DNA of 64,000 bases from Rhodococcus maanshanensis NBRC 100610 (lineage in GTDB: Bacteria; Actinomycetota; Actinomycetes; Mycobacteriales; Mycobacteriaceae). Below the pieces are notes generated by a model, which did no database searches, was not told the DNA's origin, and saw only the letters and a list, made by a program, of their open reading frames with translations. Below are positions 48,852-57,101 of the stretch, piece by piece (the first letter of the stretch is position 1; every line of letters begins with the position of its first letter). The DNA lies in contig NZ_BCXA01000016.1 of assembly GCF_001894865.1 (NCBI RefSeq), positions 62,001 to 126,000 of the forward strand. Direction: 5' to 3'. A program made the translations under genes and the position numbers.

Positions 48852-49421
48852 ATGGCCAAGGACGAGGTGACGCGCGCGACGACGATCATGCTGATCCGGC
48901 ATGCGGAACGACCCGAGGGCGGCGAACCGCCCTTCGGGGTTGACCGGGACGGCACCCGGTGCGACGAATCGCTCACCCCCACCGGCTGGCTACGCGCAAC
49001 CGCGCTCGCAGCGCTCTTCGCGCCCGACGCGGGCGAGCCGCCCGCCGGGCTGGTCCGCCCCGAGGCCCTGTTCGCATCAACACCGAGCAAGAAGGACGGC
49101 AGCAAGCGCTCGCTGCAGACGATCTCGCCGCTGGCCGACAAGCTCGGCGTCGAGGTGGACACCGAGATCGGGCGATCGGAGGTCAAGGCTCTCGCGAAAC
49201 GGGTGTTGCGCACGCCTGGCCCGATCCTGATCTCCTGGCAGCGCGAGTACCTCCCCGAGATCGTCGATGCGCTCGGCGAGGTCGATTCGACGCCGCCCGA
49301 CCCGTGGCCCGAGGATCGCTTCGATGTGATCTGGCTGCTCACCCCGGACGGCGCGCACGGCTGGGTGTTCAGCCAGCTGCCGCAACGCCTGCTGCCGGGC
49401 GATCGCGCCACCGGCATCTGA
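48852..49421 (+). CDS. Histidine phosphatase-like protein
   Basis: A 189-residue protein whose start, TTIMLIRHAERPEGG, carries the RHA/E signature of the histidine phosphatase (phosphoglycerate mutase-like) superfamily; SLTPTGWLRATALAALF and ASTPSKKDGSKRSLQTISPL fit the same fold. A second histidine, usually GH, is not obvious in the C-terminal half (the region reads PILISWQREYLPEIV), so activity is uncertain. It overlaps nothing and ends six bases before the convergent OYE gene. It splits the mycofactocin cluster together with the preceding gene. Confidence 0.77.
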   Translation: MAKDEVTRATTIMLIRHAERPEGGEPPFGVDRDGTRCDESLTPTGWLRATALAALFAPDAGEPPAGLVRPEALFASTPSKKDGSKRSLQTISPLADKLGVEVDTEIGRSEVKALAKRVLRTPGPILISWQREYLPEIVDALGEVDSTPPDPWPEDRFDVIWLLTPDGAHGWVFSQLPQRLLPGDRATGI

Positions 49422-49427
49422 CGCGCC

Positions 49428-51380
49428 TCAGAGCGCCACGGCCACCCGATGCCCCTCCCGCACCGCCGCGTCCGCGCGCCGAGGTGTCAGCGCGTCGCCG
49501 ATCCGATGGACCTCGAACTCGCTGTCGGACAGTTGCTTCCAGAGGCGGTCCTCGGGCTGCTGGTGCACCGCACACACCACCCAGTCGAACTCCGGCTCTG
49601 AGGTCACCCCGGTCGGATGGTGCAGCAGCGCGACCCGAACCGCCGACCCAGCCGCCGCGACGACCCCCATCGGCACCAGGTCCGTGAGCTGCGCGATGCC
49701 CCTGAGGTGCGCCCTGCTCTGCCAGCCCTCCATGTCCAGCGTGAGGCCCAGGTCCTGGCCGACGATCATGCCGTTGGTCGCGACGGTCACCGCACAGCCA
49801 CGTTCGGCGAGCGATTCGGCGACCGACGTCGCCTGGTGGAAGCCCAGCTCGTCGATCACGAGCACGCGGCCACCGGGATCGGCCCGGCCCTCGAGCACGT
49901 CCCGCACGTCCACCACCCGCGCCGACTCCCCTGCCCATCGCGGCCGCTGCGGCCGGGCCCCGGTCGCGACGATCACCGCGTCGGGCGCCAGTGACCGCAG
50001 CAGGTCCGCGTCCACGTCGACGCCGGTCCTGACCTCGACGCCGTACCGAGCGCATTCCGCCTCGAGATTCCGCACCAGGTCGCCGAACTCGGCCCGGCCT
50101 GCCGCAGCCGCCGCGGCTCGGACCTGGCCGCCGATGCGCGCGTCCCTCTCGAACAGCGTCACCCGGTGACCACGCTGCGCCGCCGTGGCCGCGGCCTGCA
50201 GCCCGGCCGGTCCGCCGCCGACGACGCAGACCCGCAGACCGAGCCGTCGCGGCATCGGCAACAGAACCGATTCCCGTCCGGCCATGGGATTCTCGACGCA
50301 TCCGAGCCAGCGGCCCAGGCCGACCCGGCCGATGCACTCCTGATTGCAGGACAGACAGGTCCTGATGTCGCCGGGCCTGCCCGCCGCGGCCTTGGCGGCG
50401 AAATCGGGGTCCGCGATCTGTCCGCGCACGACCCCGATCAGGTCGCAATGGCCCTCCTCGATCGCGAGATCCGCATGCTCCGGGTCCGTGAACCGGCCGA
50501 CGCCGATCACCGGCAGCGTCACCCGCCCGCGGATCGCGTTCGGGATGAACAGGGCATACCCGCGCGGAACCGCCATGGAACCCTCGATCAGGTGCAGGGT
50601 CTGCGTCGCCATGCCGATCGAGGTGTTGATGTAGTCGACGTGTCCGCCGGCCTCCACCATCGCGGCGACCTCGACCGCCTCGTCGAGGTGGATACCGTTC
50701 TCGATCAGCTCCTCGCCGGTCAACCGCACGCCAAGCACCGGCTCTGGCCCGAGCGCCGCGCGCACCGACGCCACGATCTCGAGCAGGAACCGGGCGCGAT
50801 TCGCCAGCGCGCCCCCGTACCGATCCGTGCGCCGGTTGGCGTCGGGTGAGAGGAACGCCCGCACGATCGATGCCTGTGAGCACTGGATCTCGACACCGTC
50901 GAACCCGCCGCGCCTGCAGTGCTCGGCGGTGGCCGCGAAACCCGCTACGAGCTCCTCGATCTCGGCCGCGTCGACCGCCTTCGGCACCTCGCGGAACAGC
51001 GGATCGGCCACCGGACTCGGCGCGAGAACCGGCCGCCGCGAGTACATCCCGGAGCCCTGTCCGCCGTTGTGATTGAGCTGGGCCAAGATCACCGCCCCGT
51101 GGGCGTGCACGGCGTCGGTGATCTTCCGATAGTGCGGGACCACCTCGGGGCGGTACCCCTGGATCAGCTTCTCGTACGGCCAGTCCGACGGGTGCGTGCT
51201 GTGTTCCTCGGTGATGATCAGGCCCGCGCCGCCCCTGGCGCGCGCCTCGTAGTACGCGACGTGCTGTTCGGTTGGCAGGCCGCCGCGGGCACTGTTGGTC
51301 AGGTGCGCCGAGAACACCACCCGGTTCCGCAGCGTCAGCCGACCCAGTGCCAACGGGGTCAGCAGGTGGCGGTAGGTCAT
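49428..51380 (-). CDS. Mycofactocin-system FadH/OYE family oxidoreductase (first type)
   Basis: A 650-residue flavoenzyme related to 2,4-dienoyl-CoA reductase. Residues 1-330 are the OYE TIM barrel (TPLALGRLTLRNRVVFSAHL, RRTDRYGGALANRARFLLEI). A four-cysteine [4Fe-4S] site follows (CLSCNQECIGRVGLGRWLGC), then an FAD/NAD domain with VCVVGGGPAGLQAA and IGGQVRAAA. Families of this type are defined by their co-occurrence with mycofactocin genes; the substrate is unknown. ATG at 51380 overlaps the stop of the sister gene upstream. Confidence 0.87.
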   Translation of the reverse strand: MTYRHLLTPLALGRLTLRNRVVFSAHLTNSARGGLPTEQHVAYYEARARGGAGLIITEEHSTHPSDWPYEKLIQGYRPEVVPHYRKITDAVHAHGAVILAQLNHNGGQGSGMYSRRPVLAPSPVADPLFREVPKAVDAAEIEELVAGFAATAEHCRRGGFDGVEIQCSQASIVRAFLSPDANRRTDRYGGALANRARFLLEIVASVRAALGPEPVLGVRLTGEELIENGIHLDEAVEVAAMVEAGGHVDYINTSIGMATQTLHLIEGSMAVPRGYALFIPNAIRGRVTLPVIGVGRFTDPEHADLAIEEGHCDLIGVVRGQIADPDFAAKAAAGRPGDIRTCLSCNQECIGRVGLGRWLGCVENPMAGRESVLLPMPRRLGLRVCVVGGGPAGLQAAATAAQRGHRVTLFERDARIGGQVRAAAAAAGRAEFGDLVRNLEAECARYGVEVRTGVDVDADLLRSLAPDAVIVATGARPQRPRWAGESARVVDVRDVLEGRADPGGRVLVIDELGFHQATSVAESLAERGCAVTVATNGMIVGQDLGLTLDMEGWQSRAHLRGIAQLTDLVPMGVVAAAGSAVRVALLHHPTGVTSEPEFDWVVCAVHQQPEDRLWKQLSDSEFEVHRIGDALTPRRADAAVREGHRVAVAL

Positions 51381-53335
51381 GGCCGCACGTCCCGGACGGC
51401 CGCCACCGCCGCCGCCCGGCCCTCCCGGATCGCTTCGGCTGCGGTTCGCGGCGCCAGGCAGTCCCCGACGCGGACCGACGCGGGCCGCTGCCGGAACAGC
51501 ATCTCGTCCGGAACCCGGTGCGTGCAGTCGATCAGCGTGGCCGCGGCGTGCACCCGCCGCTCGCCGGTGTAGACGTTCTCCAACAGGACGCCGTACGCGT
51601 CGATCGAGCGAACGGTCACGCTCAGGTGGCGCGAGACGCCTGCCCGCTGCAGCCGGGCATTGGCGGCGGAGAGGTCGCCGGTTCGGCCCAGCTGAACGCC
51701 GACGACCTGGTCCGGTGTCGCGATGGACACCTCGCGGCCACCGGCGGCGAGCCATTCGGCGACCGCGACGGCGACCTGATCCCCCACCGGGTCGAACACC
51801 AGGATCGGGCCCTCCCGCAACGGCTTTCCTGCCAGCACCTCCTGCGGGCTCACGATCTCGACGCTCGCGTTGCGGTCACCTCGCCACGGGTTCGGCACGC
51901 TTCCTGTCGCCAGGATCACCGCGCGGCCTGCGGACCTCGCCGCATCGATCTCCTCGGCCGTGATCGCCCGACCGGCCTCGACATGGACGCCGAGCCGGCG
52001 ACATTCGGACTCCAGCCAGTCCACCAGCGTCGCGAGCGAGGCGCGGCCGCCGCCGACCGCGGCCACCCGCAGCATGCCGCCGAGCCGGGGACCGCGCTCG
52101 GCGAGGGTGACCCGGTGACCGCGCATCGCCAGCACCCGCGCGGCTTCCAATCCTGCGGGCCCGCCGCCGACGACCAGGACGTGACCCGGGTCCTCGGCAG
52201 GCAACCCCTCGTCGGGGTCGATGCTCTCGTGTCCCGCCGACGGATTCCCGACGCAGGTGATGATCGGATTGCGCGGGTCGCGAACCTGACAGGTCTGGTT
52301 GCAGAGCAGGCACGGCCGCGGTGCGGCATCGGCCGGCCGCAGGGACCCGCCGCCGCGCCGCGCCTTGACCACCAGGTCCGGCTCGGCGATCTGCGCGCGG
52401 GTCATCTCCACCGCATCGGCGGCACCGTCCGCGAGCGCGCGCTCCGCCTGATCGGCCTCGATCACGCTGCCCTGCAGCACGACCGGCACCGCACCCGCCA
52501 CCGCCGCGCGGATCGACGCACACAGTTTCACGTTGAACACCGGCGCCGTGTGTGCGTCCGGCCGGTACGCCTCCACCGACATCGGACCGCCGCGGACGAC
52601 GACCAGCAGGTCGATCGAATCCGCCAACTCGCGGGCGTGCCGCGCGGCGATCTCGGGGGTGATCCCCGCCCACGGCGCGAGCTCGTCGCAACTCAGTCGC
52701 AGCGACAGCACCCGGTCGGGACCGAGCTCGCCGCGGACGGCCTCGATCACCTCGCGGGTGAGCCGGAGCCGGTCGACGCCGTACCCGTCGCCGCGCAGGT
52801 TGGTCAACCCCGAGTGGAACTGCCGCAGCAGCGCCCGCGGGCCCGCGTCGAGTTCGACCCCGTCCATCCCGGCATCCCTGGCCGAGGCCGCGGCAGACCG
52901 GAATCCCGCTATCAGCGAGTCGATCTCGACCCGTTCCATCTCCATGGGCAGCTCACGGGTGACGACGTCCGCGACGCGCGAGGGCCCCCACAGTGCCGAC
53001 TGCGAGTTCGCGCTCGAGCCCTGAAGCCCGGTGTGGCCGAGTCCGGCCAGCACCAGCGTTCCGTGCGGCCTGCACGCGGCGGCGACGTCCCGCCAGCCAG
53101 GACCGCAGTCCGCGGCCAGCGGCGCCCGCTCGTACGGCCAGTCGTCGGCGTGTACGGAGGCGACCTCGGTGACGATGATGCCCGCGCCACCGCGGGCGCG
53201 TCGCTCGTAGTACGCGACGTGGCGCCCGGACAGGGAACGGTCGCTGCCCAGGTTCGTCTCGTGGGGTCCGAACAGCACCCTGGACCGGGCGGTACGCCCG
53301 GCCAGGGTGAGTCCTTCGGTCAGCCGCAGCGTCAC
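51377..53335 (-). CDS. Mycofactocin-system FadH/OYE family oxidoreductase (second type)
   Basis: A 652-residue paralogue of the next gene with the same layout: OYE barrel (TARSRVLFGPHETNLGS, HVAYYERRARGGAGIIVTEV), [4Fe-4S] cysteines (CLLCNQTCQVRDPRNPIITC) and a C-terminal dinucleotide domain (VLVVGGGPAGLEAARVLAMR). The two differ enough to be distinct enzymes. GTG at 53335 is 23 bases after the mftD stop, so it is very likely transcribed with mftA-B-C-D. No transporter or CoA-ester gene nearby points to a substrate. Confidence 0.87.
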   Translation of the reverse strand: MTLRLTEGLTLAGRTARSRVLFGPHETNLGSDRSLSGRHVAYYERRARGGAGIIVTEVASVHADDWPYERAPLAADCGPGWRDVAAACRPHGTLVLAGLGHTGLQGSSANSQSALWGPSRVADVVTRELPMEMERVEIDSLIAGFRSAAASARDAGMDGVELDAGPRALLRQFHSGLTNLRGDGYGVDRLRLTREVIEAVRGELGPDRVLSLRLSCDELAPWAGITPEIAARHARELADSIDLLVVVRGGPMSVEAYRPDAHTAPVFNVKLCASIRAAVAGAVPVVLQGSVIEADQAERALADGAADAVEMTRAQIAEPDLVVKARRGGGSLRPADAAPRPCLLCNQTCQVRDPRNPIITCVGNPSAGHESIDPDEGLPAEDPGHVLVVGGGPAGLEAARVLAMRGHRVTLAERGPRLGGMLRVAAVGGGRASLATLVDWLESECRRLGVHVEAGRAITAEEIDAARSAGRAVILATGSVPNPWRGDRNASVEIVSPQEVLAGKPLREGPILVFDPVGDQVAVAVAEWLAAGGREVSIATPDQVVGVQLGRTGDLSAANARLQRAGVSRHLSVTVRSIDAYGVLLENVYTGERRVHAAATLIDCTHRVPDEMLFRQRPASVRVGDCLAPRTAAEAIREGRAAAVAAVRDVRP

Positions 53336-53358
53336 GACCTGCGACGCCTATACCTGGC

Positions 53359-54534
53359 TCAGAGGCCGAGGGGGCGGGCGAATCCCGGCGGGATCACGAT
53401 GTCCGCAGCGGTCAGGTCCTGCACGGACGAGTGCCCGAGACCCAGTAGCGCCGAATCGATTCCACCGCGGAGGATGTCGAGCACGTTCTCGACGCCCGCC
53501 TGGCCGTTGGCCGAAAGGCCCCACAGGTAACCCCGGCCGATCATCACCGCGCGGGCACCGAGGGCGACCGCCTTGACGACGTCGCTGCCGCGCCGGATGC
53601 CGCCGTCGAGCAGCACCTCGATGTCGCTTCCCACCGCCTCCGCGATCGCGGGCAGCGCCCGGATCGGTGCGGGCGTGCCGTCGAGGTTGTTGCCGCCGTG
53701 GTTCGACACCGAGATCGCGGTGACGCCCGCGTCGACCGCGCGCTTGGCGTCGTCGACCCGCATGACGCCCTTGAGCATGAACGGGCCGCCCCACTGCTCA
53801 CGCAGCCATGCGACGTCCTCCCAGGACGGCAGCGGCGTGCCCATCCACTCGCCGTACGCGCCGAAGAAGGTCGGTGCCTGCTCGCCGGGCGCGGCCAGGT
53901 TCGGGGTGGTCAGGTCCGGCACGCGGCCGGTCTTCGCGAACTCCCACAACCACTTCGGCCGGGTGATGGCCTCCGGCGCGAACCGGACCATGGCCTTGAG
54001 GTCCATCTTCTCCGGGATCGCCGGGCTGCCCCAGTCGCGGCCGTGCGAGAAGGACCAGTCCAGGGTCATGATCAGCCCGGTCGCCCCTGCCGCGCGCGCC
54101 CGCTCCATGCGCTGCAGGAGCACCTCCCTGCTGCCGACCCAGTACATCTGGAAGAAGGTCTGCGGGTTGGCCGCCGTCACCTCTTCGATCGACTTGCTGG
54201 CGAACGAACTCAGCCCCATCGCGACGCCGCGGGCGGCTGCGGCCCTTGCGACCGCCACCTCGCCGTCGGGGTGCACGGCCTGCACGCCGGTCGGCGAGAT
54301 CAGCACGGGCATCGAGATCGGCTGTCCCATCACGGTGGTCGACAGATCCCGCTTGTCCGACAGCCCCGCGACGTGCGGGGCGAATCCGAGCTCACCGAAG
54401 GCCGAGGTGTTGTCGTCGAGGGTCAGGCCCTGCTCCGAACCGGCGATCAACGCGCCGTACACCGACTTCGGCAGCCGCTTCTTGGCCCGCCGCTGCGCCT
54501 CCGCAACGGTTTCGAACCAGGCATTCTTGGCCAT
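53359..54534 (-). CDS. mftD: Premycofactocin synthase MftD (FMN-dependent alpha-hydroxy acid dehydrogenase family)
   Basis: Oxidatively deaminates the MftE product to premycofactocin, forming the redox-active dicarbonyl. The 391-residue FMN protein has family blocks FASKSIEEVTAANPQTFFQM, LIMTLDWSF, the catalytic VSNHGGNNLDGTPA and the FMN phosphate region DGGIRRGSDVVKAVALGARA with MIGRGYLWGL. ATG at 54534, 35 bases after mftC. Confidence 0.95.
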   Translation of the reverse strand: MAKNAWFETVAEAQRRAKKRLPKSVYGALIAGSEQGLTLDDNTSAFGELGFAPHVAGLSDKRDLSTTVMGQPISMPVLISPTGVQAVHPDGEVAVARAAAARGVAMGLSSFASKSIEEVTAANPQTFFQMYWVGSREVLLQRMERARAAGATGLIMTLDWSFSHGRDWGSPAIPEKMDLKAMVRFAPEAITRPKWLWEFAKTGRVPDLTTPNLAAPGEQAPTFFGAYGEWMGTPLPSWEDVAWLREQWGGPFMLKGVMRVDDAKRAVDAGVTAISVSNHGGNNLDGTPAPIRALPAIAEAVGSDIEVLLDGGIRRGSDVVKAVALGARAVMIGRGYLWGLSANGQAGVENVLDILRGGIDSALLGLGHSSVQDLTAADIVIPPGFARPLGL

Positions 54535-54569
54535 CACTGAACCTTTTCTACTGAGGTGAACAAGTCTCG

Positions 54570-55787
54570 TTAATTCATTCCCGCGAGCGGGTTCTCGTCG
54601 CAGACCTTGGCGGGCGGGCGCACCATCAGCTGCAGCGGGACGGGTGCCCGCGGGGTGCGGCGGTTCCCGGTGCGGGAGTGGTCGACGCTCGACTTCGGGA
54701 TCTCGCCGCGGGTGCCCGCGAGCGCGGTCTCGCCGTAACCCTGCACGCACTCGGGGTCAGGGCCGTCCATCGGCAGGCCGGTGAAGAACTTGGCCGCCAT
54801 GCAGCCGCCGCGGCAGGAGTCGTAGTGGTCGCACTTGCTGCACGCGCCGCCGGTCTGCGGGGAACGCAGCTCGGCGAACAGGTCGGAGTGCTGCCACACG
54901 TGCTGGAAACCGCCGTCGGCCACGATGTTTCCCGCGAGGAACTGCTCGTGGATCGCGAACGGGCAGGCGTACACGTCGCCGACGGGGTCGATCAGGCACA
55001 CCACCCGTCCCGCGCCACACAGGTTCAGGCCGGGGAGCGCGTCACCGTAGGCGGACAGGTGGAAGAACGAGTCGCCGGTCAGGACACCTTCGCCGTTCGC
55101 GACGAGCCAGTTGTACAGCTCGCGCTGCTGCGGCTGGGTCGGGTGCAGCTCGTCCCAGACGTCGGCGCCACGGCCGGACGGACGGAGCCGGGTGATCCGC
55201 AGCGTCGCGCCGTACTTGTCGGCGAGCGCCTTGAACTCGTCGAGCTGGCCGACGTTGTGGCGGGTGACGACGACCGAGATCTTGGCGTCCTTGAATCCGG
55301 CCTCGGCCAGATTCTCGAGGGCACGGACCGCCATCGCGAAGGACCCGGGGCCGCGCACCGCGTCGTTGACCTCCGCGGTCGCGCCGTCGATGGAGATCTG
55401 CACATCGACGTAGTCGCTGGCGGCAAGCCGGGCGGCGACCTTCTTGTCGATCTTCACACCGTTCGTGGAGAACTTGACGCCGACCTGGTGCTCGGTGGCG
55501 TAGTCCACGAGCTCCCAGAAATCGGACCGGACGGTGGGCTCGCCGCCGCCGATGTTCACGTAGAACACCTGCATCCGCTGCAGCTCGTCGATGATGGACT
55601 TGCACTGCTCGGTGCTCAGCTCGCGCGGATCGCGCCTGCCGGAGGACGACAGGCAGTGCACGCAGGAGAGGTTGCAGGCGTAGGTGAGCTCCCAGGTGAG
55701 GCAGATGGGCGCGTCGAGTCCGAGTTCGAACTGTTCGACGAGCCGGCCGACCGGGGCGGGCGCGGGGCGATCGAGCATGGAGGTCAT
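54570..55787 (-). CDS. mftC: Mycofactocin radical SAM maturase MftC
   Basis: Radical SAM/SPASM enzyme that oxidatively decarboxylates the C-terminal tyrosine of MftA and then forms a C-C bond to the valine. The 405 residues have the SAM cluster motif CNLSCVHC within TWELTYACNLSCVHCLSSSG, NIGGGEPTVR, and a C-terminal SPASM domain with auxiliary-cluster cysteines (CGAGRVVCLIDPVGDVYACP, CSKCDHYDSCRGGC). ATG at 55787; the longer frame runs into mftB and is not coding. Confidence 0.96.
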   Translation of the reverse strand: MTSMLDRPAPAPVGRLVEQFELGLDAPICLTWELTYACNLSCVHCLSSSGRRDPRELSTEQCKSIIDELQRMQVFYVNIGGGEPTVRSDFWELVDYATEHQVGVKFSTNGVKIDKKVAARLAASDYVDVQISIDGATAEVNDAVRGPGSFAMAVRALENLAEAGFKDAKISVVVTRHNVGQLDEFKALADKYGATLRITRLRPSGRGADVWDELHPTQPQQRELYNWLVANGEGVLTGDSFFHLSAYGDALPGLNLCGAGRVVCLIDPVGDVYACPFAIHEQFLAGNIVADGGFQHVWQHSDLFAELRSPQTGGACSKCDHYDSCRGGCMAAKFFTGLPMDGPDPECVQGYGETALAGTRGEIPKSSVDHSRTGNRRTPRAPVPLQLMVRPPAKVCDENPLAGMN

Positions 55788-55828
55788 GGGCTGTGTCCTC
55801 GGGGTGTGGGGTTGCGGATCAGGCGAGC

Positions 55829-56119
55829 TCAGGCCGCGGACGCGCCGGGCACGATCATCTTCGAATCGGCCAGCGTGGCGAGCGCACGGGCGTAGGTGTC
55901 CACCTGCGCCTCGTCGATGCCCGCAGCACGGATGGCGGTCCTGGCGTCGGGATGGTCGGGCAGGGCCCGCACGATCTCGACGATGGTGCGGTTCTTCAGG
56001 AACGAGAGCTTCCTGGTCCCAAAGTGGTAGAGCAACGCCCCGAAAGGTTCGGGGCGCAGCGCCACCTGCGGGTGAAGCTTCCACCCGGTGTCGAGATCCA
56101 CGGTCAGTACACGCCGCAC
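55829..56119 (-). CDS. mftB: Mycofactocin precursor chaperone MftB
   Basis: PqqD-like RiPP recognition protein of 96 residues that binds MftA and delivers it to MftC. The core WKLHPQVALRPEPFGALLYH, FGTRKLSFLKNRTIVEIVRA is the family signature. The start is uncertain: GTG at 56119 overlaps the end of mftA by 16 bases, while GTG at 56101 starts just past the mftA stop and gives 90 residues, closer to the usual length. Neither has a clear ribosome site, so coupling to mftA is likely. Confidence 0.92.
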   Translation of the reverse strand: MRRVLTVDLDTGWKLHPQVALRPEPFGALLYHFGTRKLSFLKNRTIVEIVRALPDHPDARTAIRAAGIDEAQVDTYARALATLADSKMIVPGASAA

Positions 56120-56202
56120 ATGCCGTCGATCGAGACCTCTTCCACCAGGGCCTCCTCGACGAGCTCGGTTCCGGCAACGACGCTTTCGCGATGCTCAGAC
56201 AT
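56104..56202 (-). CDS. mftA: Mycofactocin precursor peptide MftA
   Basis: A 32-residue peptide, the ribosomal precursor of mycofactocin. The C-terminus IDGMCGVY is the conserved core; the last Val-Tyr pair is what MftC modifies and MftE/MftD convert. The acidic leader (TELVEEALVEEVS) is what MftB binds. ATG at 56202 has a strong AGGAGG seven bases upstream. It heads the mftA-B-C-D run; its promoter faces mftR across a 27-bp palindrome. Confidence 0.96.
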   Translation of the reverse strand: MSEHRESVVAGTELVEEALVEEVSIDGMCGVY

Positions 56203-56232
56203 CTACATACCTCCTGTGTCAGGGTTGGCGTC

Positions 56233-56259
56233 AGTCACCGCGATCGGTTCGCTGTGACT
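56233..56259. promoter_or_regulatory. 27-bp palindrome between mftA and mftR, candidate MftR operator
   Basis: Arms AGTCAC (56233-56238) / GTGACT (56254-56259) and the inner GCGA (56240-56243) / TCGC (56249-56252) are symmetric about 56246; 11 of 13 base pairs match. It lies 31 bases upstream of the mftA start and 54 bases from the mftR start, well placed to block both promoters. Confidence 0.7.
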
Positions 56260-56312
56260 CGGCTCACCACACTAATGGCATCGAGTGCACAATGAAAGGT
56301 CCGGAGGGGAAA

Positions 56313-56933
56313 TTGACGCAGGCCGGCAGCAAACCCGCAGGTCGCATTGGTCGTCGACCGTCGACGACGCGCGATCGGATCAGCAATATCGGCATCGAAC
56401 TGTTTGCCGAGCACGGTTTCGAGGAGACCAGCGTCGATCAGATCGCGGAGGCCGCCGGGATCGCCAGGCGTACCTTCTTCCGCTACTTCCCGTCCAAGAA
56501 CGCGGTGCCGTGGGGCGACTTCGACCTCCATCTGGCGAACATGCGCGAGCAGCTCGCCGAACTCCCCCGCGAGATCCCGCTGGCCGAGGGGCTCGCCTCG
56601 GCACTGCTCGAGTTCAACAGCTTCCCGCCCGACGTGGCAGCGCTGCATCGCAAGCGGATGGAGATCATCCTGCAAGCTCCCGCGCTGCAGGCGTATTCGA
56701 TGGTGATGTACGACGGCTGGCGCGGCGTGATCGCCGACTACGTGGCGGACCGGATGGGCTGCCGACCCAGCGACCACCTGCCGCGCACGATCGGCTGGAT
56801 GGTCCTCGGCATCGCCCTCTCCGCCTATGAGCAATGGCTGACCGACGACTCCCTCGAACTGCCGGACCTGCTCCGCGCCGGGAGCGAGGTTCTCTCGCAC
56901 GGGCTCGGCGCCTCCGCGACCGAACGCGACTGA
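56313..56933 (+). CDS. mftR: Mycofactocin-cluster TetR regulator MftR
   Basis: TetR-type repressor of the mft genes; the mycobacterial protein is known to respond to long-chain acyl-CoA. Here 206 residues: helix-turn-helix in ISNIGIELFAEHGFEETSVD and QIAEAAGIARRTFFRYFPSK, then a C-terminal ligand domain. TTG at 56313 is chosen because GGAGG lies just upstream; ATG at 56292 (seven residues more) has no ribosome site. Divergent from mftA, with the candidate operator between. Confidence 0.9.
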   Translation: MTQAGSKPAGRIGRRPSTTRDRISNIGIELFAEHGFEETSVDQIAEAAGIARRTFFRYFPSKNAVPWGDFDLHLANMREQLAELPREIPLAEGLASALLEFNSFPPDVAALHRKRMEIILQAPALQAYSMVMYDGWRGVIADYVADRMGCRPSDHLPRTIGWMVLGIALSAYEQWLTDDSLELPDLLRAGSEVLSHGLGASATERD

Positions 56934-57060
56934 CCAGCCCGATCGCGCCTCGGGGTGGCTCGGCCGACCATCCCTGAGCTGCCCCATCCCGATTATCGGG
57001 ATCGCCACTCTGCAATTTACGATCCACCTGGTTGCATGTTTTCCTGCTACATTTGAAAAC

Positions 57061-57074
57061 TAGAACACGTTCCA
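57061..57074. promoter_or_regulatory. KstR-type box upstream of kshB
   Basis: TAGAACACGTTCCA fits the published KstR consensus TnnAACnnGTTnnA at every fixed position, 27 bases before the kshB start in an AT-rich region. KstR is the TetR repressor of cholesterol/steroid catabolism in mycolic-acid actinobacteria. Confidence 0.75.
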
Positions 57075-57101
57075 GATTCACCCCCGAGAGGATCCGCCGC
57101 G

